Source: Pseudopithomyces maydicus
Lineage: Eukaryota; Ascomycota; Dothideomycetes; Pleosporales; Didymosphaeriaceae
Reading direction: 5' to 3'
Assembly (NCBI GenBank): GCA_026873275.1
Contig: JANTUC010000001.1
Location: 2,232,001 to 2,296,000 of the forward strand
Length of the DNA stretch: 64,000 nt
Shown here piece by piece: positions 32,983 through 44,112 of this stretch. The stretch's first letter is position 1; every line of letters starts with the position of its first letter. The translations under genes were made by a program, and so were the position numbers. A model generated the notes under the pieces. It ran no database searches, was not told the origin of the DNA, and worked only from the letters and a program-made list of their open reading frames with translations.

Positions 32983-35900
32983 TCAAGTTGATGGGGTATC
33001 CAAGATAGGTGTGAAAAGAAGTTTCATGTCCAGAGTGAGATCGGCCAAGCCATAACCGTCATCAACCGTGGTAACGCTGCCTATATCTACGTTTTTCGAT
33101 GTCGAGTCGGTGACAACATGCGTTCTGATGTACTTTAATTGGCCAAACACTTGCTGAAATCGGACATGCGAAGGTGCCAGCCAGTCCTCGCGACGAGAGC
33201 TCTGGAGAAAGATCTTGGCAAGGAAGTAATAGTGAATGCCGTCTCTACAGAACCCGAGGGGTCTCTGTTTGGTACCGTACTGGAGCTGCATGTCTGAATC
33301 CCACTGTCGTTTCCACAGCACAAGAGCACACATTGTACTGCGAAGCATACTCTGCAGTTGCGAGTGCTGAGAACTGTTACCGTCGATCGGAGTAACAGGG
33401 CCGCTGCTGCTGTTGCTTGTCGTCCCATCCTTGTATGATTGGGGAGAATTGGCTGCGCTGGAAAGGCTAGATGGATTGGAAGATTGACGCTGTAATTTGA
33501 AGATCTGCATATGAATGCCATGGATCAAAATGAACTTGGAATAGACGTTGGTAGCTCGGTGAGGTAGATCCCTTCCTTGATTCAAACACATAAGGACTTC
33601 TGATATGCTGAATTGTGTTGCACGTCGGCTCCCGGCATGGTTTTGCATTTGCGCCATTTCGCCCCGCAGACCCAAAGCGTTGGCGCACTCTTCCCTGGTC
33701 TTTGCTTCCCAAGCAGCGTCGTCAGCTGGCAAAGGAAGCTGAATGTCGTAGATGTCGAATTGGGGTTGAGCGTTGAAGAAGATCGTGAGCGAGGCATCAA
33801 TCAAGAACACGAGATACATGACGCGTATCCGTATCTCCTGCTCGAGCCAATGTTCCCAAATCCACGAGCTGGCGTCGTCGGGACCGGTGGCTCCCGGTTG
33901 ATGAAGGACGCTAAAGTCCGAATGCCCTGTTGGCAACAGTTCCAACAAACACAACTGTCGAACGATACTGGCGAGGATCCAGAATTCTTCTCGTCCCTGT
34001 TGTCTTTGCTTCTGATTACCATGCCACACGAACAAACAATGCATATGTACCAAAGCCTGGATCTCTTGAATATCACTTGAAAGTGACATGCTTTTTTCTA
34101 TGACATTGAAATTCCCAGCTCTTTCTGAGGCTACCTTGTATAGCTGCGAGGATCTGATCACCGACGCTCTTACCAGTTCCATCAACCAACGCACCTCTTT
34201 CGCACCAATCCTATCCGAGTATACCGCTCCAATGCAGACCATGCTGAGAACAAGGCCATGTGATGCTGTAAGAATATCGATAGAGGGATGGATCATTGGC
34301 CAGTGATTCTGGAAATGACTGTAGAGCCCGAGGAAATGTTTCAAGTTGTCCGCCGTCAATAAACCCTTGAGCGCTTCGTAGCCGTGCGCAGTGTTGGACC
34401 CAGGTATCAACATGGAGGAGTCGGGGTAGCAGAAAGCGACGAGGGCACTCGCTTTCTTTTCAAGAGGGTCGATGGAACCGAAATTCCAGTTGATGAAAAC
34501 AGGATCAGCGAATCCACAGTCCGAATACAGTCCACTAAGCATCACATCACGCGCGGTATCATTTGGGGTCTAAAAGTTGTTGACAGTCAGAACACCACCC
34601 GCTTTTGTGGGGTGTGGACCACTCGCCATACTTGAGTTCATGTTGAGGAAGTTATCCTGGGACTGAGCATCCCCGTTGCCGTTGAAAGATCCGTTCCATC
34701 GTGCCGAGTGATCCTGTCCATTTTGTGGAAGGCCATTCACGTTGGGCAACGTGGGACGTCCGTATGGGGCGGATTCATTGTCTTCCTGCTTCATGGTCGT
34801 CGAGTTCATGTCCTGGTGGCCCATGGCATTGTCATAGCTATAGTGCGGTTGGCCATTGGTGACAGTTGAAGGTGGTTGACTTTGCTGGTTGGCGTAAGGG
34901 CTCATGTCATGAGGCATGTTGTTCGACATGCCGTTGGTGGAGCGAAAGTCGTTGAAGTTCAGGCGGGCGTGTCCCATTTCGAGTGCCGACATGCTTCTTC
35001 GGTTCTCCTCAACGCCACTGCCGGGACGGATGAGACTGTTTGACCTCGAAGTCCTTGCAGACATGGACTGATGCGCATTCATGGGAGGGAGACCATCTCC
35101 GTAGCTGTCAGTCTGCATGGGTGCCATGGGCTGCATGTCTCCAAGCGTGGTGTTACCGTAAGCAGCATTGGTGTACGGCATAGATGTTGCCATGTGGTTG
35201 AGGTAGGAGTTGGCCTCAGCGCCGCTCGGCTGCCGGTTCTTTTGCAGGTGTGACTGGGCATTTTGCAGATGGCTGGCGCCAGTTGGGTTACCGCGACGAA
35301 TTGAACACTTCTGGAAGTGGCGCTTCAAAATATCGCTGCGCGAGAAAGTGTCCTTGCAAAGGTGGCATTGGTAGGGTCGTTCGCCCGTGTCTGTTGTTAT
35401 TGTAAGCAACTTGAGCAAGACGCGTCACGGAATAAACTTACGTCGCAGAAGATGGCGCTTCAGATGCTTCAGGTGGAGGTACGTCTTGTTGCAATGCGGA
35501 CACTCGTATTTACCTTCTGCGTTCTTGGTGGGGTTCGTGATGGTTTTGCCGACTGCAGGGCTTGGGCGGCCAGGGTGGGTGGGAAGCACGCCACGGCGAC
35601 CTTGCTGGCCGACAACGTGCACGGGTTCCGAGTCTTGGTTGGAGAGGACGGTCTGAGGATGGGGGTACATGCCCATGCCCATGCCACCGGCGCGCACATC
35701 CTGCAATCCAGCCGTGAGCGGGTTCTGACCCAGAGGGTTGGAATGCGCACCCGAGGTGGGCAGGAGCGAGGGCTGGGAGTAGGACGAGGAAGCGAGCATG
35801 TACGAGGGCGAGGGCTGCAGCGGGCGCAGTGGGGGGTGCTGGGGCGCGATGGGCGGGATGGAGGCGGAGGAAGCAGCAGTGGTGGCCGGGGTGTGAGGGG

Positions 35901-36075
35901 TGATTGGGGTCTGCGGGTTGCTGCTGTGGTGATTGTACAAAGAGGGATACTGCTGGGCGCTGCCCAGCGGCGGCAGGGTGTTTTGCTGGGCGGCATTGTA
36001 CGACTGGCCTAGAGACGGGTACTGGGGGTTGCCATTGGAGTTGGGCACGCCCGACTGGCGGAAGCGGTCATCCAT
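32983..36075 (-). CDS. C2H2 zinc-finger regulator with fungal-specific transcription factor domain
   Basis: A 956-residue nuclear transcription factor that combines two adjacent zinc fingers with a fungal-trans regulatory domain. Exons are 36075-35442, 35390-34741 and 34569-32983. Residues 1-190 are Gln/Pro/Ser-rich. Finger 1 is CPHCNKTYLHLKHLKRHLLR plus His (C2H2). The first intron splits the linker HTGERPY. Finger 2 is CHLCKDTFSRSDILKRHFQ ending KC (C2HC). A low-complexity Asn/Met/Gln-rich spacer follows, then the regulatory domain: DPVFINWNFGSIDPLEKKAS, HFLGLYSHFQNHWPMIHPS and LVLSMVCIGAVYSDRIG. I placed the second intron at 34570-34740 (GTGAAT donor; CTGAC branch site 18 nt before TTTTAG), because the two halves share one frame but are separated by a TAG that is itself the splice acceptor. 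S. pombe klf1-like proteins have this layout; the target genes are unknown. Confidence 0.82.
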
Positions 36076-39000
36076 GACGAGTGCGTGACAGGCTGGGTGG
36101 TGGAGGTGGAGGAGGAGTGGTCGGAGAGGCGAACGGTTAGCGGAGCGGGCCACTGGACCATTCGACAGCGCGGGATGATGGGATGGGTGGCACAGCGCGC
36201 AGGCGTGTCGAGTCTGGCTGCACACGCTGGGGAAGGATGGGCCTCGACTTGGTTGCGGAGCCCGGGTGGGTCTGGGTGTCGAGGGCAGGCGACGGATGGC
36301 TCACTGGGTGTGGTGGGCTGTGGTGCGCTGTGGTGGAGAGAGGTGAGATGAGTCTGGGGCGCGGGTCAGACGGTGGGTTGGCGACTGACTTGGTGTGGGT
36401 GGCAGCAGTGTTCGAATGGCAGGCCTTGGTATGGTGAAGTTTCGATGGCGCCGGCAAATTCACGCGGCGACCAGGGCGAGGGTGCAGATCGCAGGGCCCA
36501 CCGCTTCAGCCTCAGCGGGATGACCAAGTGGAGCGCGCAGCACGAGGTGGCCGGGAAGTATAGGGAAGAATTCGGGCGCTGTGGGAGGTGGAGAGAGCTT
36601 GGGAAGAATGGGCCGGCAGAGATTTGAGTAGCACTGAAAGCGAGCGTGCTCGTGAGAAAAAACTGTGAGCTGGCGGCTCCAGGGAAGGTGTCTCCGATTG
36701 CGCCGCGCGCCTTGCTTTCCCTGCTGCGAATCTGCACAAACGCCGGTGCTGGCCGGCACGTAGCAGCAGGGCCTGAAGCGGTAAAGCAGCGGTGGCCTGA
36801 GCGGGTGGGAATTATCAGATTTCTTAGCAACGGGGGCTGGGCGGCGAGTGGGCGGCGAGTGGGCGGCGAGTGGGCGGCTACTGTTCACTAATGGTCACGA
36901 CATGGTGGCCGGCCGCCAGACGTGGTGACTTGCACGCCGCCGAGCCCTTGCCCCGTGTTGGCCGCGCCGCGCTGCCTGGGAGGTCTCGTCTCTCTGGGCT
37001 GGCTGCGGCTGCTGCGACCGCTGCTAGACAACTAGGTACTTGCTGCTGGCGGTGCGGCTGGGCTGGCCCGGTGAAAGGCATGGCATGGGGGGTGTGCAAC
37101 AGCTGGAGCCTGTACCCGGGCGCAGGAGGATGCACGTGACGCCGGCCTGCGAGATGACGCTGTGCTGGCCGAGCGGCCCATGCCTGATGCGTGCCAGCAC
37201 GGCAGCGCGTTGAGCGTCTGTCTCGTCGCAACGCATCCCGCGAGCGCTGCCCTGTCCTGCTGCCCTGCCCTGCGCTGCCCTGCCCTGCCTGCTGGCCTGC
37301 TGCTGGGCCTCGGATCGGACGCCCACCCACCTACCCACCCACCAACCCACCACAACTGCAGCCGCGCTCTGGCGGATGTGGCGTGCAGGGTCGGTTTATT
37401 CCCGATCGCTGAAACGCAAACGCGCCCGCATCGAGCAGCAACGGCAGCAGCAGAAGCAGCCTCCGCCCTGGACAGCAGCCTCCGCCCTGAACCCTCCCCC
37501 GGCGGCGCGCGCGTCGCCGTGCAGGCCGCGAGCTGGCCGCAGGTGGGTGGGTGACGGCAGGCTGACCTGCCCTGTCCTGTCGGCCATGACGCATCGCGGG
37601 AGCAGACGCAAGAGGCGGTCAGGGTCTTGCAACGGCGCCCGCACTGTTTCGCTCGGCTCAGGATGCCTGCCAGCTGCACCCCTCGCCGCTTCGAGAAGGC
37701 TGCATGGAAGAGAGCCAGCTCGACAGTCAGGCCAGCGCCGTCGAGTCGACGACTTGCAAGTGACGCTGCGACGACGTCCCCGTCTGTCTGGCTTACGTAC
37801 ACGCTTCACCCCCAACCTCAAAAGCAGCATCCCGCGCTTTAGCCGACCGCCCAGGGAGTGACACCATCCGGCGACCCGAGTGTGTCTGTCCATCGTGGCA
37901 GACAGCCCATGCGCCGCTTCCGCCGACCACAACTTGAGGCATTCCGCCCGCCGTGTGCCGTGTCTGTCGTGTGTATGTATGCGACGTATGCCCGTACACA
38001 ATTCCCCCCAAGACGCGGCCGCCGTTGCACAACCAACCCTGCCCTGCCTTGCCCGCCCTGCCCAGTCACCGCCATCATCTCCTCACCACCGAGGCTCCCA
38101 TCCGCTCGCTCGGCGTTGCTGTTATCCTGCTCGAGTCATCCGCCGTCACTCCCCTCCTAGTCTTGTCGCTCGCGCCTAACCGCAAATGTCCAACATGCCC
38201 AGCGCTGAGCTCAATAGTTCACCGCGCGGCCGCAATCCCGTGCCCAGGGCGAGGCGATCCATCTCTGCCGTCGTGCCTGAGCCCTTTCCTCGCACACAGC
38301 CCAGCGGGCAGATGCTATAGTGTGGCATCTATAGGTACTTGGACGCAGTGCAATTAAGCTCAAGTCCCACTCGCCGTCTTGTACGCCTACCCGCGGAGCC
38401 TCAGAGGGAAGGATCCGCGAGGGCTCGAGAGCATGTCGTGCAGCGACCTTGCAGAACGGGGCGCTTGGCCGTTGACACCTTCACCGGACAAGTCCTTGCC
38501 CGCCCGCCCTCTCGCAAAGAAATAAAACTACCCAACCTCCTCGCAATCGCGTCGCCGCCACATCAGGCAGGAGCGCATACGCTCGAGGCAGTATTTTGCA
38601 GGCTAGCGCCGTTGGCGACTCGCGCCGATGCAGTTGGCCGATCCATGCGCGGGTGGTAAACTCCAAGAACGCCTCAGCCTGCGTTGGCCAGTAGTCTCTG
38701 CTGCTGCTGCTCTCGCCTTGCCTACTCGAGCAATGCCTACGTACGGAGGAACTCCTCGTCTCGGATCCCTCTCGCAGTCGGCCCCCTGTCCACGCGCTCC
38801 CGAGGTTCACCCGCGTCCATGTGACCGTGTGTGCACCGGGCCGTCCAGTTCTCCGTGTCTCAACGACTGCGACGACACTCTACGTGCCCCTGATTGAGTC
38901 CAAGTAAGCTTGATGCAGTGTCGAGCGCGTGTGCGCCACGCGCGATAGCCAAGCACCCCAATCCAACGCGGCAGCCCTCACCATCCGCGTTATCGTGTTA

Positions 39001-39569
39001 TCATTGTCAATCTCGACCACCACCATCACAAAGTATAGACGGATGTTGAAACACGTTCTAAAATTGCGCAACGACGTCTGGACATCTCGGGAGCCTGCAA
39101 CCACTTCTAGTCCAATCGTCCCAGGTGTGCCTTGAAACGGCCAAGCAGCCCAAGCAGCCTCATTTCCACGTCGAATTGTTTGGCACGACACACATCTCTT
39201 CGACCAAGGCTGCAAAGTCGCGCAAAAGTTCCACGCCATGTTGTTGTTGCAAACGCAGACTCTAACGAAACAACCATGCAGCATATGGAGCGCTCGGCAT
39301 GCACCTATCCTCCGTGCACCTGGCTGGCTGAGGACGAACTTGCCTATCCTAAACTTTTCCCCCATTTGCATTTCGCGCCTCGTGCGCAAGCCACCTACTG
39401 CAGCTTGACACTGTCTTGTCTAGACGTTGCCGCTCCTTGCCTGGTCTCACACATTGACGTAGAAAACAATCCACATGTACAACCAGATCAGGTTAGTATG
39501 ATAACATTGTGCTACTTGGTACAGGCATTTTCGCTCGCTATATACATCCCATTTCTTCTGAGAAATGCC
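36076..39569. other. GC-rich 3.5 kb gap upstream of the C2H2 regulator
   Basis: The longest gap in the window, between the start of the C2H2 gene (minus) and the stop of NDUFA5 (minus). It is strongly GC-rich and simple-sequence rich: an 11-bp tandem at 36841-36878, TGCCC/CCTGC repeats at 37250-37310, and CCCACC repeats at 37321-37352. Long open frames occur in several phases on both strands, as expected in GC-rich DNA; their products are Arg/Ser/Ala/Cys-rich with no domain, so I call none of them. A large regulatory region or an unspliced leader of the regulator is the simplest reading. Confidence 0.55.
36841..36878. repeat. 11-bp tandem repeat GCGGCGAGTGG, about 3.4 copies
   Basis: Three perfect copies of GCGGCGAGTGG start at 36841 and are followed by a partial fourth. 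It lies about 770 bp upstream of the C2H2 regulator start. Confidence 0.93.
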
Positions 39570-40402
39570 TTATGGGTGCTGCGTCTTGGTGTGACCGCTG
39601 AATCCGCGTTCGAAGAACTTCCACTGGCCCTCTGGCGCCGGCTCTTCGAGTGGCTCCCAACTGTAGATTTCGTTAGCAAATACTCGAATGAACATCGCCC
39701 TGGGGTTGTGACGTACACTTTGTGCTTGATCATCTCGTCGACAAGCTTGTGCTCGCCCTCTGCAACCTGGATGACCTCCTCAATCAAACCGCCACCAAGT
39801 CTGTTCTCAAGCTCGGATATGCTGCGACTATTAGCACATGACATTCATTGAGATGAGCACACGTACGCCTCCACGGTATATTGCGGTTCCGAGGGAAGCT
39901 TCATGCCGCTGATGGACCTCTCGGGCGAGTAGTTGGCGTCGCCCTTGAATGCCTTGACATGGGGCGCTCGTTCGGCCTGAGTGCGCATACCCGCCGGGAA
40001 GTGCACAGGAGCCTCTCCGTCCCACGAAGCTTCAATCGACCTGGGATCGATCTCCTCATACGCCGGGGGCGTAGCTACAGTGCCGGCAGCAGTGTGCTTG
40101 AAGGTGAATGCACCCGGGTCGCTCGAAATTTTGTCCTGGACAGTCTCCTGCCACTCCTTCCAGCCAGCGGGCTCGGCATCCTCGATAATCTTCAGGCGAT
40201 GCCTTGTAAGGGCCTCGGTCGATTGGCGGTAAACGGACGACTCTGGGATCTGCTGGAGCTTGTCGAGGGTCGCGTTGTAGTGGAAGAGGAGCGTTGAGCG
40301 CGGCGACGGGTGGGTCAGCAGGCCGCAGAGCCCAGTCGGGGCGCCGGGCTCGAGGTAGCGGCCATTCTTCACGCTGGCGAGGAGCCGTGCAGCTGCCCTC
40401 AT
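39570..40402 (-). CDS. NDUFA5: Complex I subunit NDUFA5 (29.9 kDa type)
   Basis: A 243-residue accessory subunit of mitochondrial NADH:ubiquinone oxidoreductase, located in the matrix arm. Exons are 40402-39867, 39821-39717 and 39660-39570; all introns are short (44 and 56 nt) and the frame closes exactly at TAA 39570. The start ATG at 40402 gives an Arg/Ala presequence, MRAAARLLASVKNGRYL. The conserved ETC complex I core is TGLCGLLTHPSPRSTLLFHY, then LQQIPESSVYRQSTEALTRH, KIIEDAEPAGWKEWQ and a C-terminal ENRLGGGLIEEVIQVAEGE with VWEPLEEPAPEGQW. The fungal form is longer than the animal protein (about 116 residues), as here. A longer in-frame start at 40537 exists but adds no targeting feature. 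It is divergent from the PDI gene. Confidence 0.95.
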
Positions 40403-40727
40403 GGTTCCTGTGGTGGTTTGGGGCTTGGTGGGGGTGCAATGGATGGCTGTGGTGGTGATGCCGTCAAGGAAGTTGCGGCGTGCCAAGGCCCGGGGAAGCA
40501 GATCCCTGCCGCTCGCCTCAGGGACAACTGCGTCCATCTGTGGACATTCTGTTCATTCGCAGCATCAACCCCGAGCCCCTCGATCTCCCTGCTAGCCCAG
40601 CTCAGGGACACGTTGACCACCCTTTCACCTTGCCCCGCCCTCGATCGTAGGACAGCTGCCACCATATTCCATATCCATTTGCGCGCACCGCCCCTCACCC
40701 TGTCGCGGACAGGACGCACCCGCCGCC
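40403..40727. promoter_or_regulatory. Shared 325-bp divergent promoter (NDUFA5 / PDI)
   Basis: The two start codons are 325 bp apart and point away from each other, so both promoters must lie here. It is C/T-rich on the plus strand near the PDI side. I see no clear TATA element on either side. Confidence 0.55.
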
Positions 40728-42920
40728 ATGCGCTCCATATTCTATTCACTCCTGTCGCTGGCGACGATTGCCACCACACTCGCCATAGAACCGCGCGCCT
40801 CGACCAAGGAAGAAGACGACGATCCCCTCGACGAGGTCGTACCAGACACCATATTTAACGGCCAGACAGTGCCGCCCATGACCGAGCTCGGTACGAACCT
40901 TGACAAGGAGATCAGCCATGGAAACTGGTATGGATCTGGCTGGTGCCATGTTCTCGTTCGCAAGCTAACCGTGACAGGATCGTTGAATATTTTTCACCCT
41001 TGTGCCCGCACTGCATGCGCATGAAGCCCGTCTACCAAACCTTATACGAATTCTATTACACGTCTCGGCCCATCACCACCTCTCAAGAAACCGATGAGGA
41101 TGGTCTGAACTCGTTCACCCGATGGTACGATTTCAAGTTCGCCAAAGTAGACTGTTTAGCGTTCCGCGACGCATGCACCGAACATGACATTATGAGTTAT
41201 CCTTCCTTTGTCCAATACAAAGATGGTAAAAAGGTTGCGGATAAGGTTGGCGAACAGGAGCTGAAGACGATGAGCGACTGGGTCGAAGGCATTCTCGACT
41301 CCATCAAACCGGGCTCGCGTGTTCAGGGTGGGCCTAAGCTGCCAAAGGTCGGCGAGCACAAGGTTGAGACGGGCCCGGAGACTGAAGTTGAAGCAAAGGA
41401 GAAGGAAGTCGAGAATACAAAGACATCGACCTCTGCACCATCTAAGGCCAGCCCGACCCCGAAGGCGACCAAATCTGCTGTTACAAAACCTACGGCAACC
41501 CCGAACCCGTCTGGTATTTCGCTTCCTCTCAACGCGGAAACTTTTCAGGAACTGGTCACAAATACTCTTGATCCCTGGTTCATAAAGTTTTACGCTCCTT
41601 GGTGCCACCACTGTCAGGCTATGGCTCCCAACTGGCAGCACATGGCTCAGGAAATGAAAGGCAAGCTCAGCATTGGTGAGGTTGACTGTGACGCGAACAA
41701 CAGGCTCTGTAAGGACGTCGGCGTCAAGGGCTATCCATCCATCTTGTTCTTCCGCGGAAGCGAGCGTACTGAATACAACGGCATGCGCGGACTGGGCGAT
41801 TTCATTGACTATGCGAACAATGCTGTCGCAATGGGGGAAGGCATTCGTGATGTAGACCTTGCTGAGTTCAAGAAGATGGAGCAGACTGAGGAAGTCGTCT
41901 TCGTGTATTTCTACGACCATGCGACAACATCAGAGGACTTCCAGGCACTGGATAGCCTCACCATGAGCTTGATCGGCAAAGCGAAACTTGTCAAGACAAA
42001 CGACAAAGCCATGTTTGACCGCTTCAAGATTACTACCTGGCCACGTATGGTGGTGTCTAGGGACGGGAAGCCAACTTACTATGGGCCTCGCACGCCCAGT
42101 GAGATGCGTGATTCACGCAAAATACTGACCTGGATGAAATCGGTTTGGATTCCGATCGTTCCAGAACTTAAGTCTGACACTGCGAGAGAGATCATGGATG
42201 GGAAGATGGTAGTACTTGCCATCCTGGACAGAGATAATGCGGATACCTTTGCAGCCGCTAAGCGCGAGCTGAAGAATGCCGCCTTAGAATGGATCGATAA
42301 GGAGACCCAAATGTACCAACTCGAACGCCAGGAGCTCCGCGATGCGAAACAGCTGCGCATCGAAGAAGCTGAGGACAAGGGTGATCAACGGGCTCTACGC
42401 GACGCGAAGGGCACCCGCATCGATATGAGTGACATCAAGCGGACTCAAGTCGGCTTCGCTTGGGTGGATGGTATATTCTGGGAACGTTGGCTTCGTACGA
42501 CTTTCGGTGTTGATGTGAAGGATGGCGAAAGGGTCATTATCAACGACGAAGATGTAAGCATGCTTGTAGAACCACACTTCCGGGCTTTGTGCTGACTGAA
42601 AACAGAACAACCGCTATTGGGACACCACCATCAACGGGGAAACGATTCGCCCCAGCCGCTCGTCCATTCTCGACACTGTCAAAGAGGTCGCGAAGAACCC
42701 ACACGCCATAACCCCTAAATCCTCGGCCGGCACATTCGCATCCATCTATTACTTCTTCCGTCATTTTGCTTCCAACCATCCTATCATCTCCGTTCTTTTG
42801 GCAGTTGCCGGTATCGCCGCGTCTTTTGTTCTCAAAAAGCAAAGACGGAGCGGTAGCTTTCTTCAACTCGGTGAAAAGGATGGATTGTTGGGCGGAAATG
42901 GTCTGGGTAAAAACGACTAG
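40728..42920 (+). CDS. Membrane-anchored protein disulphide isomerase (Eps1-like)
   Basis: A 696-residue thioredoxin-fold protein of the ER membrane that should oxidise or isomerise disulphides in secretory clients. Exons are 40728-40927, 40978-42553 and 42606-42920, all in frame. A signal peptide covers residues 1-19 (MRSIFYSLLSLATIATTLA). Domain a1 has the active site CPHC at 76-79 within VEYFSPLCPHCMRM. A Lys/Glu/Ser/Thr-rich linker follows. Domain a2 has CHHC at 276-279 within FYAPWCHHCQAMAPNW, with the cis-Pro loop GVKGYPSILFF. Two further thioredoxin-like folds without cysteines extend to about 590. A single membrane helix at about 650-668 is followed by the basic KKQRRSG tail, so the catalytic part is lumenal. 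There is no KDEL-type signal; the anchor retains it. The active-site dipeptides differ from the usual CGHC. Confidence 0.92.
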
Positions 42921-43467
42921 AGGTCAAACGCAGACGCGTCAAACTCGATTTGATAGACGGTGTAAATGACTGGAATCTGGTTTGAACGAAGGATGGATAG
43001 GTTTGCTTGTACTATACCATTGTTGGCATTTACTTGGGGCATGTGGCCTGCTTTTTGACAGGCATGGCGTAAGGGCGTTGCCTAGCTAAGGCTTGGGTAA
43101 GGTGGATGGACAGTGCAAGAGAATATTATTTGTATGCTATAGGGCAAACGCTGATTTGATCTTTTTTCTCTTGTGCAAAGTTATAATGAAGAGCTTTTTC
43201 ATAAAGATGTTGCCGCGTACGCAGTCTGATAATCTTCGTTGCAGCAGCCACAATGCTTTTTGCATACAATATTGCATGAAGACCAATGAGCCCATGGTCG
43301 TATCTCGTCCAGTTGTTGGGCGCCAGAGATTCATTCATCGCCAGGTGCTAAGGCGAAAGCGCATTCACGTGCACTTGCACCATCAGTTCAGCTCCATCCC
43401 TGCTGCCCCACTATATAAACAATCCGCTCGCAGCTTCCGCCCGTCTTGACACGCAAACCCCCAGCCT
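42921..43467 (+). promoter_or_regulatory. Promoter region of the rhodanese gene
   Basis: About 0.55 kb between two same-strand genes. CCAGGTGCTA lies at 43341-43350, the third copy of this 10-mer in the window. TATATAAA at 43412-43419 is a strong TATA box, 49 bp before the ATG at 43468 and about 200 bp before the internal ATG at 43618. No coding frame with family features is seen. Confidence 0.6.
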
Positions 43468-44112
43468 ATGCGCAATCGCCTTTTCCAAGCGGTCCCCACC
43501 CGTGCCTATTCTTGCCGGCATAACTCCCGCGGTTGCATGGACGCTTTCCGCCTGTACACCTACCAGACCACTTCGCCACCTTACCACCCAGTCCGCACAA
43601 CCCACATATCCACAAACATGTCCAACATAACACTTTCTGATCTGAGCTACATTTCGCGCGAGGACCTTGCTTCCCAGCTCAAAAATTCTCCGTCCGCACC
43701 TCAGCTACCTGATAATATCGCCATCGTCGATGTCCGGGATAGCGATCACATTGGCGGGCACATCCGCGGCAGCACGTGGGTGCCGAGCAACGAACTAGAC
43801 TACAAAACACCGGAGCTAGTGCGGAATCTCAAAGATAAAGAGCTTGTGGTGTTTCATTGTGCGTTGAGCCAGCAGAGGGGACCGAGTGCAGCATTGAGGT
43901 ATCTGAGGGAGAAGAGGAGGCTGGATCCAGAGAGCAAGACGGTCACAAAAGAGGGAGAAGAAATCAAGGAAGGGGATGAGGGGAAGCAGGAGAGGAAAGA
44001 ACAAAAGGTCGTGGTGCTACGGGGTGGATTTACGGAGTGGCAGGAAAAGTATGGGCCAGATAAGCAGTTAACCGAGGGGTGGCAGAAGGACATTTGGGAG
44101 TTCGGGTATTAA
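43468..44112 (+). CDS. Cdc25-type rhodanese-domain phosphatase
   Basis: A single-exon rhodanese-fold protein of the small fungal Cdc25-like group (Ibp1/Ych1/Arr2 relatives), which act as phosphatases or arsenate reductases. From the internal Met at 43618 it has 164 residues: SYISREDLASQL, then AIVDVRDSDHIGGHIRGS, the CH2A-like region, and the catalytic loop HCALSQQRGPSAALRYL with C-x5-R. VVVLRGGFTEWQ closes the fold. A Lys/Glu-rich insert of about 30 residues lies between the loop and the last strand. The frame is open upstream to ATG 43468, adding 50 residues (MRNRLFQAVPTRAYSCRHNS at the start) that resemble a mitochondrial presequence. The TATA box 49 bp before 43468 leaves little leader, so both starts may be used. 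Which ATG is main is unresolved. Confidence 0.85.
   Translation: MRNRLFQAVPTRAYSCRHNSRGCMDAFRLYTYQTTSPPYHPVRTTHISTNMSNITLSDLSYISREDLASQLKNSPSAPQLPDNIAIVDVRDSDHIGGHIRGSTWVPSNELDYKTPELVRNLKDKELVVFHCALSQQRGPSAALRYLREKRRLDPESKTVTKEGEEIKEGDEGKQERKEQKVVVLRGGFTEWQEKYGPDKQLTEGWQKDIWEFGY

Noticed and set aside
34570..36075. C2H2 gene ending at the TAG at 34570, with a separate downstream gene 32983-34545
   Set aside because: The downstream part lacks its own ATG-led N-terminus, starts mid-domain in the same frame, and a branch site plus TTTTAG acceptor sits exactly at the stop. One gene is the simpler reading, with the short form as a possible isoform.
37032..38001. Several overlapping open frames of 160-256 codons on both strands
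   Set aside because: They are long only because the DNA is GC-rich and stop-poor. All three phases are open, the products are Arg/Ala/Cys/Ser-rich with no domain, and no splice pattern improves them.
39132..39851. 239-codon plus-strand frame overlapping NDUFA5
   Set aside because: Its 3' half is antisense to verified NDUFA5 exons and the rest has no family feature.
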